From assembly GCA_026413225.1 (NCBI GenBank), contig CM048560.1, forward strand, positions 10,310,001 to 10,374,000: a stretch of 64,000 nt of DNA, read 5' to 3'. Source of the stretch: Otis tarda. Taxonomy: Eukaryota; Chordata; Aves; Otidiformes; Otididae. A program made the translations under genes and the position numbers. Shown in pieces: positions 1-11,100 of the stretch. The notes beneath the pieces are model-generated. The model saw only the letters and a program-made list of their open reading frames with translations. It did no database searches and was not told the origin of the DNA. Within the stretch, counting starts at the first letter, position 1. Every line of letters begins with the position of its first letter.

Positions 1-3000
1 TTAGACAGTAAAGATTCTTGATTACCCTTTCTCTTGGTCTGAAGTCCTGAAGAAAGGACTACAGCCCAGTTGTGCTCTTTTCTCTAGTCAGGATGCAGTT
101 TCTTTCTGTAAATATCTAGTGGTTTTACTGTGCCATCGAACGCGCAGGTGAGCTGGCTCAATACATTTATCAACCGACCACCAGCAGCCTGAATGACTCA
201 TTGCCCCTGCAGCAGCGGTCGGCTCTGATGGATGACAGGCAGACAAGTCAAACTGCTGGGCTGTAATAACCCTCCTTAGCTTTCAGAACCCATTCCTCAC
301 CCCCACTCTCCCTCCACAGAAGCCTACAGCACCTCTTCAGAGGGGTGGGCCGTGCATCTAGGCACGAGGACCCACACCTTGGGCCAACCAGCTGGATTTT
401 TTGGAGGTGGTCTGGCCTGCTGGGCCTCTTCTGGGAAGGAAGGGGCTGCTGACAGCATTACAGTGTCTGCAGTCTATCACAGGGACCGGTGCTTGCCTGC
501 ACCAGAAACAACACGCTAGGCAAGCGTGCAGACCTTTGTGGAAGCTACAGCAATTAGGTTAATTAAGAGCTGGGGCAGTCCCATATGTTTTCTGATCTGT
601 TGTTTTTTAGGTTCCCATTGCACCTGTTCCCATAGCATCCAAACACCCTGAAGGCTTAGACTTTCCCACTCCAGACATGAGAACAGAAGGACAGTTGTCC
701 CAAATCAGAGCAAAGGCCTGTTTGGCCTCCTATCCGGCAGCAGATAGAGAGGGCAGGAGGATAAGAACAGGACATTCATGCCCCTGGTACAGGTCCTCTG
801 CTCTTCCTGGGAAGGTCCCAAAGGTCTTCTCTAAGGAGTCCAGTATCATTCTGCTTTAGAAACAAGGTAGAGGCATGAATTTCCCAGACTTAGCCATCAG
901 CTGTGCTGGGAAATTAAAACAAGTGCTCATTTTCCCAGGCTACAATCTGAGTGTTAGAAGAGATAGTAGCCCCAGCTTGAGGTTTCTGAAATAGCCAAAG
1001 AGATTCAGACACCAAATCAATCCCACTGTCCGGGACCTGTGCACCCAAATCCCTGGGGTTGCTTGGAGCATCCCCCCAGCCATGGGGTGCCACTGCACTG
1101 GGAGCCACCCGGGTTCCTTTCAGAGAGATTCTGCTTTTTGCACAGGGTGCACAGCACCAGCTTCCACCCACAGTACCACTCACAGCCTGGGACAGGGATT
1201 TGGAGTAGGTGACTCCTCAGGGCTCCTCAAATTCTGTTTCCTAGGATCCTCTGACAAGTTCTTTCCTCAGGTGCAAGCTGAAGGAGAAACTTGCTCTTCA
1301 GAGTTAGCTTTGCTCACTGCAAAGTCTAGGGGAGTCCATGTTCCCAAAACTTCTCCAAGACAGATGGTTCATTCTTGCACAGTGCATTTCTCTGAGGCCA
1401 AAACACTTTCTGGAGCTACGCTTCAATGACGACATGAAAGCAAAAAGTATCTGTTTGCTGTTTGCAACCGTCTCTGTTTCACGTGCTCATGGTGGAACAT
1501 GAATAAAGTGCTTTAAAAGTCCACGGAGTCTCCATCACCAATTTCTGTCACCAAAAGTCTGACCTGCAAGACCTGCTCCCGCTTAGCAGACAGGGAAGGA
1601 TGTTGCAAAGAGTCATTCAGCATTTCACAGGCTGAGAACAAAAATCTGCCCTGCGTGTGTGCAAGGAAACAGGAAGCAAAAGTGACAAAACAAAAGCATT
1701 GACTGACCCATTGTGTGTGCACGTGCGGGCGTGTGTCTGTGCGTGTTATTAGCTTCATCTGGCAGCATTTGAAACACTTTTGTCAGCACCTACAGGAACT
1801 GCTTCCGAATTTAATGCAGCCAAATGGGATTAATTGTAGTCTGGAGAAAAGGGTGATCTGGGCCTGACTTCTTTTCAGCACTTACATGACTTCAGTGAGC
1901 CAGATGCTTCTTTGTAAGTAATTACAGTTACTTTACAAGAAACTATTTATGTCCAGTATGTGTTTAAAATCAGTTTTAATTTTAAACTCAGTGTTAGGAA
2001 AGGCGTGGATTTTTTAACATCCTGAGTGTTCTCCTCCTGGCACATCAGCTGGGATTTTATATGACTCTGCGCAGAAGCTAAACCTTCTACTCAGGCAGGG
2101 CAAATTAAACAGGGCACTGAATATTCCTGAAGAAAGAGCTAATAGAGGAAAAAGAAAATGATCCAGATCAATCTGTACTGACCTCAGCAGTAATATCCAG
2201 CTGCCCCAGTTCAAGGGAGCAGAGTGACAAATGCATTCAGGTGAATGGCTGGCCTGTCTTTAGTGCAAATAAACCACCAGCCTGAGCAAACTTTGCATGT
2301 CTGAGTAGTGCGTGCAGAATCCACTGTGGCTTTACCAATTGCCCGCAGGATGGAAACTGCCACTGTTCCCTCCAAGGGCACGTGGTGAGGGTCTCTCACC
2401 TCTACCCCAAGCCCTGTACCCACCAAAAGTCAGGAAGAAGAGCACAAGCAGCAGGCGAGAAGAGTCTTGCAAAACAGAGATAGAACTGTTCTTCCCTCCA
2501 GGAAAGGAGGAAGAGCTGTGGAGAACATGGGCTGTCTCCCTGCTCCCTCCCACAGGACTCCATGATGACTTCTTCAACGCTGTCCAGTGCGTCAGCCAAA
2601 TCCTCTGCCTTTAGTTGCAAGAGGTTACTGACACAAGTGAGTTTTTCTCCACAAGCGCTTCTGACAGAGTAGAACAACTGCGGCTACATCTGCTCATTTG
2701 CAGGGGTTGTGTTGGTCAAAAGTGACTTGCTGTAAAGTAGCAAAGATCTCCATTCTCTGAGAATGACCCAGCAGTTCCTAACTCATCTGCAGAGCTTTCC
2801 TCTGCTGCCTTCGAGGGCTATCCAGATCAGACTCCAGTCTGCAAACAGTTCCGTGACACAGACAGCATCCCCTGCACTCCACTCAGATACCAACCTGGGG
2901 TCCCTGGTACCAGCTGAGGCAAGGAAGGAGGAGGAAATACAATGAGGACTGGAGAAGGCCCTTTCTGTCCTAAAACAGGGCTTTCTAGGACTACTCCCAC

Positions 3001-5102
3001 TGTCTTTCTGCTCAAACCGTATCATTTCCCCGTGGGACATCTTGGTTGTTCTTGTGAAACCAGCATTTCACCATGTCTGATTTTTATGTTATCGGGATTG
3101 TTTGCACTGACACGAGATAAGGTGAAGCAGGGACGTTTCTGTTTTGTGCAGTGTGTGCTGTGCTGTATTCCCCCCTTGGTTTAGGCCAGGCTGGGTTTGA
3201 TTTCCCAAGATGCCAAAGTGAACACATCCTGCCTGATTGCAGCCCCTCCTTTCCCAGAAATCATCCTGTGGAATAAGCCCTGAACAAAGTGTTTCCTGTC
3301 TCCATTTAAACCCTTTTCCTTCCACCCAAACTCTCTGTGACCCAAGGCCCCCTCCAGAAGGCATGGATTCAGTGTGATTCCCTCTTTCTGCCCACTCAGA
3401 GGCTGTCAAGAGCCCAAAATGACAGCATTGGAGTGCCAGAAGCAAGCAAGTCACCTGCAATTTCACACCTGCCATCACTGCTTTCAGGGCAGCTGGCGAG
3501 GCGAGAAGTTGATGAAGGTCCCACTTCACCCAGGCTGAAAGTCAAAGCAACTGTTGGGCTTTTCAGGGAATGTCCTTCCCTGAAGTGGAAAGGCAGGTAG
3601 AGAAAACCTGCTGGCAGCTGCCTGGGGGCATCTGCTGCTTTGCTGAAGAGGCATTTGTGCTTTTTACATGCTGTCCTGTTCTTGGCAGCAGCTTTCCTGA
3701 GCTGGAAAAAGCACTGGCCATCATCAGCTGTGGAAACACTTCCTGGGCTGTGGATTTCTTTCTCACCACTGGAGCCACAGCCAAACTGTGTTGGCCAAGT
3801 CTGCCTCCCTTCTAGGTGAGATTTAATAGGGCCAGGTGAGTTTCACACTACCAACAGGAGGATGGCCTGCCTGTCTGTGGGCAAGCCCATGCTGTATTTC
3901 TCATTTGATGTGAGTTATGGCTCCCAGGGAATAGCGATCTTGTGGTCCTCTCTGTCCCTGACCAAGAGTTCACCATAGCAACTTTCTCCTCCAGGATTAC
4001 AGGGCTGAAGACCCTTGCCAAATACCCACCACCAGCCACACATTAGCAGCAGCTCCAGCTAAGAGGAAGGAGCCAGCCCCCTGCAAGAACCAGAGGAATT
4101 CAAATGGGAACAACTCTCAAGACACAAAACAGACTCACAAATACTTGAGTATGTTGCATTGCACAGACACTGTGCATTACAGTCTGACCTCCTGGCCCTA
4201 CTACCCTCTGCCAGCTCCCAGAGCAGGAGCTGAGCAGGGTGTTGTGATCAAATCAGTAACAACTCCTGTGGGAGCTGCGGCTTCAAAGTCCCTGCTGCCA
4301 GTCCTCAGCAAAGCACACAAGGAGCTGCAAAGACCTCCAATTTCCAGTGCCTGTCGCAGTGACCCATCTTCATGAGTGAAGAACTGCTGCCTAAATGCTG
4401 GGCCCTGTCCAGCCCTTGAAAACTGGAGCTCTGGAAGGCAACTTCAGCCAGGCTCTGGTAAATGACTGCTTGTTTGATGGCTAATTGCTTATGAAAACAG
4501 AAGGCACAAACCCAATCTGGGCAGGGCTTATACTGTCCATATCACCAAGGGCTGCAGAAACACCTATCCCAAATCAAACACTACCTGTCTGTTTGAGACT
4601 TTAAGTTAAATTTTGTTTCTAAGTCCCCTTCTGTCAGACTGTAGATGTAAAAAGCTAAAGCCACCCGGCTAGCTCGGTTCATCAGGAATGTGCTAAGTTA
4701 CACCACAAAACCCATCCCCTTGCCAAGCAGCAAACACACAGAGCTGTGAAAGGACATTTGTGCCTCTCAGTTAATGTCACCTTCACAGCTTCCATAGGTC
4801 ACAGCACAAGCAGACCTCTGCTCCAAAATAAGATGCCAGGCAAAATACAGATCCCATTCTGAACACCACCACAGGCCCAGGGAGAGCTGAGGAATTTAAG
4901 GGAAATGGGACAACAGAAAGTAAGGAAGTCCCTCCAGCCCTTCGGTGGTTGCACAGCACTGCACCATATAGAGGAGCGATACAATGGAGTTACTAAATGA
5001 CTGCCTGGCAGCAAGTGTTCCCATGGCCATTCCTGCCAGCACGGGAACTATACAGACAATAAACAACAGAAGAGCTGTGCTCACAGGCACTGCAACAGAG
5101 AC
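1..5102. other. Intergenic DNA, no recognisable gene
   Basis: I see no exon-like unit here on either strand. In mammals SELL lies just downstream of SELE on the same strand, so I looked on the minus strand for lectin, EGF or CCP signatures (the EPN motif, CxWND-like ends, CCP cysteine spacing) and found none. Base composition is more GC-rich than the SELE introns. A GT-rich patch sits at about 1711-1750. The open frames present are short, overlap each other on both strands and show no family motifs. A regulatory role cannot be judged from the sequence alone. Confidence 0.6.
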
Positions 5103-5146
5103 ATATCCACTGCAAATAAAATGACTATTTTATTCGCAGTGGATAT
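5103..5146. repeat. Near-perfect 20-bp inverted repeat (hairpin) with 4-nt loop
   Basis: Left arm 5103-5122 and right arm 5127-5146 are reverse complements with a single A-C mismatch (5114 against 5135) around the loop GACT. Each arm contains the poly(A) hexamer AATAAA, one readable on each strand. It lies in intergenic DNA downstream of SELE. It is too short for a typical animal pre-miRNA. It could be a small palindromic element, a remnant of a MITE-like insertion, or a bidirectional 3'-end signal; function is inference. Confidence 0.75.
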
Positions 5147-6619
5147 TAAAGATCCTAAAAGTCTGGACACACCATGGCATCGTAATGCATAATTCATAGC
5201 CTGAAGCAGGCAAAAACAGTGCCAGGAAAAGATCAAGAATCAAGCAACCTGGACAAGCACAGGCTAGGGTTTTGCCTGTGCCCTGGACTAACATTAATTA
5301 TGAGGACAGATGTAACCTGTAAATCACTGGAAGGAAGGGGATCCCCTTCAGGGAGTCTTTGTCTGACATAGGGCATACACAGGGGGGAGAGAGAGAGAGA
5401 GAGAGAGGACTAGTCTCACTCAAATGTGGTCTCTCCTGCTGCCTCCAGAAGTCACAAGGGATGAAGGTTTGGAGAAAGAGAGGGGATAATTTTATAGTCT
5501 CTTTTCTGGCAATAAATCCCCTGTAAGATCCCACGGAAAGCTACTAGAAGCACCAGCTCCTGGGAAAGGAGAGGCTGGGCTGCCCTGACTGCAGCAGGGT
5601 AGGAGCCATGCTGGCCTGAGCAGCCAGAGGATGCCACACATGTAGAGGACAACAACAAGGACAGGCTGGGGGACCCATGTGGTAGTTTAGCTCTCAAAAC
5701 AGCTCCTGCAGGGATTCAGAGCAGGGCGTTTCGGGCTAATCTCTATGTCCCCTCAGGGAACCTGAAGGATTACTGCTCTGCATCTGCTCACATGGTTGGG
5801 CCCCACCTTGTCAAGGCAGGGGAGGCGCTGACAGCCGCTCTCAGTTCATTAATCGGTTTGAGATAAACAGCAATGGGCTCTGTCCACTGTGGCACAGCAC
5901 CTCTTAATTGACTCCCTTGCTTACAGGCCTGATGGCTCCTCTTGAGCCTTGCCTAGGGCAGGAACGTATCTCATGGTTGCATCAAGGGCTGGCTGCTGGC
6001 AGCAGCTATGGAGAGCCACAGTGCAGTTCCCTTGGCTATGTCAGGGGCTGGGGAACAGTGACCACAGGAGTGTCTGGCTGTCGCTGGCACCTGGCCAGCA
6101 CTAGCCCATAGCACAGCCTTTGGCTACAGCCCTAGACAGCAGTCATCACTAATCCCCAGAGCTGTGCTCTCACCCATTACCCCGTGGTGTCTCAGCACTC
6201 AGCTAGCTTCCCAGCAGAAAGGGCTGCAAAAGACCTTCATGGACTGAGGGGTTTATGCAGTTAACCATGCTCCAAGATCACCTACTTGCTTTTCCTTCTG
6301 CTTTCCTTTCCCTCCTGAGCATGCCTCTGGCTTAGCCCACTGCTGGTCCAGGCACCTGCCTTACAGGACACATTGCTGAGCCTTCCTCCTTCCTCTCACG
6401 ACTGAGGATGCTGGTTTGGGGTCCAACTCTGGCTGTGCTAGCTCCCAGGCAGTCAGTGCCATCTGCTGGCTACTCTCTCTGACAGCTATGAAAACATGAA
6501 AAGCTAAATAAGGCACAGCCTTTCTATCTAGCTATTCTTCCCCCAACCCCTCACATTCTGCTGCTGAAACCATGTGCCTCAGGGCTGACCTAAATAATTT
6601 AAATGTACATTTACAAAAA
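5147..6619. other. Intergenic DNA downstream of SELE
   Basis: No gene is seen. The stretch holds the GA-rich microsatellite near 5384 and otherwise unique-looking sequence up to the inferred SELE poly(A) site at about 6620. Confidence 0.55.
5384..5409. repeat. (GA)n microsatellite
   Basis: A short run of alternating G and A preceded by a few G residues. It is an ordinary dinucleotide repeat and is likely polymorphic. Confidence 0.85.
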
Positions 6620-7706
6620 CGGAGCATTACATTTAAAACATTTTATTAAATACTATTACAAATAGGACAATACATACCAGATTTTAAGTCAGATTCTTAA
6701 TTTATAATTATAACTTAAACATAACTTAAGACTATCATTTAAAGTCCTTTGACAGTTCAGTAAATCATACTTGCAATATATATACACTCAAATCTCAAGC
6801 TTCTGTTTCATCTGTAAACAATATGTAGGCATGAAATCCTTAGAAAGACCTCAATTATTTTAAAATTACCTGGGCCCAGATCAATGGCCACATACTTACT
6901 CAGGAACAGGTATTTTACAATACATTTAACAGCACAGAAACACCCACAGCAAAAATTGCACAATTAAGTATTTATGTATACATCTGTATTACAGTGCATA
7001 ATCCCACAGGGATGAGAATTTCAGATCTACTTCCTGCAGTTAGAAACCAGAGTACCTAGTATAAGCACTATGATTCCTAGTGCTATTACAAAAAAAAACC
7101 AACAAACAAAACAAAACAGTTTAAAGTCCCTAAGCTTTTTGGAACATGCAGCAGAAACTCAAATAATTGCCCATATCACTATAGGCATATTTATTGACTG
7201 GGACATCCTCTTAAAACAAACTGACTTCAACATAAACCAGATCAATAGTTTCAAGGCTAGTCAATGAATATTTTTTCATCCTGCTTATTCTGTTTCTACA
7301 AGTATAACCTATATCTCTCCACAGAAGACATCTCCAGCAGTGTAGCAACTGATGTGAAATAATGCATGTCTTCACCTCACCTAGGTACCTTTGAGTAGAC
7401 CAGAGGAGGAAACCAGCCTCCTCTTTAGGCAGTAGCCTACTATTTGCTTACCATCTGGACAAGAGATGGCAAGCTCCCAGTTATGATAACTACATGACTG
7501 AACGTAGACAGCATTTTGCCAGAAGGCCAGAGTTTTACTCTCTGCTGTCTGCAATGGAAATACCAGACAGCTTGAGTTCAAAATTTGAGCAGTACACAAG
7601 GTCAATCATCTTGTCAGCAAGAGGTAAAAACATCTGGACAGTTGCTGATTTGCATGCAGTTTAATTCTCCGGAAATCTGAGACATAAGTAAAGATGGCTT
7701 CAATTC
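6620..7706 (-). other. Probable SELE 3'UTR terminal exon
   Basis: The coding exon that contains the SELE stop ends at a consensus donor (lower edge 8050, TTTCAG then gtaag). The best downstream acceptor I can read is a pyrimidine-rich tract ending in CTCTCTGCAG just above 7706, which would make an entirely untranslated last exon of about 1.1 kb ending at the AATAAA near 6645. The sequence is AT-rich with scattered ATTTA pentamers on the minus strand, as expected for a cytokine-response transcript. Boundaries are inference. Confidence 0.45.
6642..6647 (-). terminator. SELE poly(A) signal (AATAAA on minus strand)
   Basis: The plus-strand TTTATT reads AATAAA in the SELE direction. It sits in AT-rich DNA about 1.4 kb beyond the SELE stop codon, with cleavage expected near 6620. 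Choice of this hexamer as the used one is inferred from position only. Confidence 0.5.
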
Positions 7707-8049
7707 CTGCAGAGAGAACAAGATTCCTCTATAAATCAGAAAATTGGCATAGGTTTGTATTTGCTCTCATTTCAGAGGAATTTTGTATGCAGCAGGTAGC
7801 AAAAATGCACAAAAACATGTTCCTAATACTATATGTGGCTGGACAGAATGCTAAGCACAATCATCCTCAAGCAGCTGAAGAACCATTTCTAAAGCAATAA
7901 ATCCACCAGTCTTGTAAGGAACTTCGATGCAATGCCCAGATGCATATTAGGCACCCCAAAGCACATATTGCTATTCCAGCAATTTTATAGCAATTAACAT
8001 TTGATTTAAAGGAAGACAATTTGTGCGTGCAACTCTCTCATCTTCTTAC

Positions 8050-8122
8050 CTGAAACATCTGGAGTTAGACATTCTGGTCAGCGCTTTGCAAGCTACCTTT
8101 GATGGTTAGACTCTGGCAGCTA
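8050..8122 (-). CDS. SELE: SELE exon 13: cytoplasmic tail and stop
   Basis: Encodes [10 protein letters not shown] then SLQSADQNV and a TAA stop at 8067-8065. SSCQSL is shared with human E-selectin; the final residues are not similar to human YQKPSYIL. A donor-like AAAG/gtagct inside the exon at 8097 is ignored because the next usable acceptor would leave an intron of only about 20-30 bp. The exon continues untranslated to a good donor at 8050. Confidence 0.75.
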
Positions 8123-11100
8123 CTACAAAAAAAACAGAAATGAGAAGTACTTCAGTGACAACTGGTTTACATCAAATGGATTTTAGCAAAGCGATTGCAG
8201 TGGTTTTCATGCTGCTTTTTGAGACACAACTTACCTGGAAGGAGTAAATGTCCCTGCTGCAAGAACAACAAGAAAAAGTATTAGCATTTCAAGACAAAAG
8301 ACCCCCTCATGCAAACTTTCTTCTACTAAAAAGCCTCTGATTTCAGAATAGCTGATAAAAAGCCATTATTTAGCAACAAGGCAGTTTATTACTGTGTTGT
8401 CATTAGCATAATCTCAAATTCCCATTCACTTTCCCTCACAGTAATTACTGATGTTACTGAATGTTGCTTTTTTTCTTCTAATTCTTATTTTCTAAACATT
8501 TGGCTTTTACTATTTTTGATTTTTAAATGTTGACCCAAAAGCCAAACATGGCATGCATGCAGGCTTCTTGAAAATAATTTTGGAATTTCCTTAAGTATGG
8601 GAATCTTCACTTTTTCAAAAAGCAAGGTATTAGGGTTTGGAGGTGTTTTTCTTCACTGAATTTTTCAGTAAGATAAAACCAGTGGACCCAGTCCAATTGC
8701 TCACCTTTTCTTTGGAAACGTCTTACAAGCCAGAGAAGGAAGAATGCCGTGGACAACAGAGAGGCACTTGTGGCTGCTATGCCCACAGTGACATAGCTCA
8801 CTTGTTCAGAAGCTGAAAGGATGGAAAAGTTTCAGTGAGATCAAGAGGCATGCGAGGTCTTTGAAGCCCTCTCTACTTCTTCCTCTTCTTGTGCTCTTCA
8901 AGAGGAACCAGAATTGCAGCTTGTAACCCTTTAATTTTCTCTTGCTGAGAGAGGACACATCCTATACACAAGGTAAAAAGCTGTATACTAAAGAATTCTC
9001 CCATCCATTGCCAAAGCAATGGCAAGGCAACAAGCTATCTATACCAGGGACTAACCTCCAGCCTCACCTGAGAATTCATGCTCTTTTATTTTTCATGTTT
9101 CAGTTCATGTTTTAATTCCCACTGTGCTGTCTTCCCCTTTGAGCAATCCCATTGAGATCAATTAAATTATTTAAGGATCTAAATTCTCCTCAAGCAAATA
9201 AAGTGGAGTTGAGCTTTTAGGATCTCAAGCAAAAGCTGATTTCAGGCAGGCCAAGTATGTTCCCACTGAGGACAGGGATAGAGCTCTTACTGCCTTGAAT
9301 GGGAAGGGAAAGGCTGAGACTTCTGTCCTGTAAAGTTACAGCTTTGACAGAAAAGCTCTGTGAAATCTTTTGGCTGAGGAGTTCACCCAATAAACTATCA
9401 CACCAAATTAACAAATCTATAAGCTTTTCCACTGAGAAACAGATTTATGAATGCAGATTTCCCCATGAGGTTCTGTTTCTCTAGAAAAGCTTTTTTTCTT
9501 AATTCATAGGGAGAAAGCTCAACATAAGAAATATTTTAATTAAAAATGAAACAAACCAACCTGAAATCAGGCTGCAGCTTTTTGTTTTGGATAAGAAAAC
9601 AATATTTTTTACTAAGACCTTTCAGTAATTTTTTCCTCCTTCTTTTTTCAAAAAAACATACAGAGAGATTTGTTTGGGCTTCTTAATTCATGGACTTCAC
9701 TAGAAGTTCTAGCTCACTGGTTGGTGTTACTTCCTCCACCCTTCCATACCTCATTTGACTAGAAACCCAGTGCCACCTTTCTGTGGCTGGTCACAGGTCA
9801 AATACCTTCACATGTGGGCAGAGTAGCACTCCAGTTTCCCAGATAACTGCACTCAAGAACACGAGAACCATTGAGCCTCCATCCTTCTAGACAGCTGAAG
9901 CGGCAGGCTGTGTTGTAGGTGAAGTTCTCAGCACCATGTGAGCAATCCATAGAGCCTCTCTCAGGAGAGCTCAGTGGTTCACACCGTACAACTGAAATAC
10001 AGAAAGAAATGGTTAAGAATCATTAAGGGCTTTCCTGTCTTTGGCCCTATTTTTTTTGCACTAGTAGATGTACACTGTATTTTCAAATTCATTTGACTTT
10101 GGGATGGGAGAAGCTCAGAGCCATGAGCAGGCATTTCTAAGGCATGGCAAACAGCTGAAAACATGAGAGGCAGCGCAGAGTTTGGTGCCAGGACCCTACA
10201 GGAATAGGTATTTCGGTGTGCTGTCCAGTGACAAGAAAACTGTCTTTTCCAACCAGTAAGTCTTACCTTTGCATTTTGGCACTGGTTCTGACCACTGTCC
10301 CTGCGCTGTGCACTCAATGCTGGATGGGCCATCCAGAACATAGCCTTCGCTGCAGTGGAAATCACAACGCGAGCGATAGGTGAGATCTGCAGGAGCACGG
10401 TCACAAGTCACAAAGCCTTCTTCTGGTGGGGCTACAGCCTCACATCTCACAGCTGCAACACACAGATCACAACAGCAGTCAGTACAGATGTCTCAGGACC
10501 TCAACATTCCAACACTGACAGTCCCAAGTGCTCAGTTGAGCTGGGATAAGGAAGGGTACCTGCACAGGATGGCTGCTGCCTGTCCCAAGCCCCAGAAGAC
10601 CCACACTGCAGTGTGGCTGGTCCTGTCAGGACAAATCCTTCCTCACAGGTGAACTCACAAGTAGTACCCCAGGTGAGCTCCACAGAGGGATAGGAGCAGT
10701 TCCCAGCACCATGGGCAGGCATTTTTAAGGCAGGACATGTCACAGCTGAAAAGCATAAGAAACAGTAAAGAGTTTAGCTTGGAGTGGGTCAAGATAAACA
10801 CTCCTCTTTGAACTGACAAGAGGACATTCCCCATTTCCTGAGACACTATTAGGTCTGAAAGGAAGTACTACAGCTCTGTCGGGGACAGCTTCAGGCAGGG
10901 TCTTCAGCGTGTTGCACAGTGCAGCCAGAACCCTTAAACATGCAAGCTATCCCAAGACTGGCTCCAGATTATACTCCAGAAGTGGCTTGAATAAACAGAC
11001 ACTGGCTCCCATTTGGAGTATATAGAATAAAGAGTTCCTGTCAGAACACTCCATTTCAAAAGCCTGTTATCATATGTACTGGGGACACATTTCCTGAGTG

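Larger units (their letters stand above)
10249..10782. repeat. Tandem segmental duplication, copy A (CCP4-CCP5 unit)
   Basis: This approximately 534-bp block matches 11283-11816 at a constant offset of 1034 bp. It spans two exons, the intron between them and short flanks. By eye, one exon has no differences, the other about five, and the roughly 107-bp intron about five. Homology ends abruptly at both sides. Confidence 0.92.

Noticed and set aside
4896-5090. Minus-strand hydrophobic open frame resembling a selectin transmembrane exon
   Set aside because: It lacks the basic stop-transfer residues and splice sites of a selectin TM exon, and no CCP or tail exons flank it.
8064-8097. A further SELE intron starting at AAAG/gtagct
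   Set aside because: The next usable acceptor would leave an intron of only about 20-30 bp, below any vertebrate minimum; reading through gives an in-frame stop.
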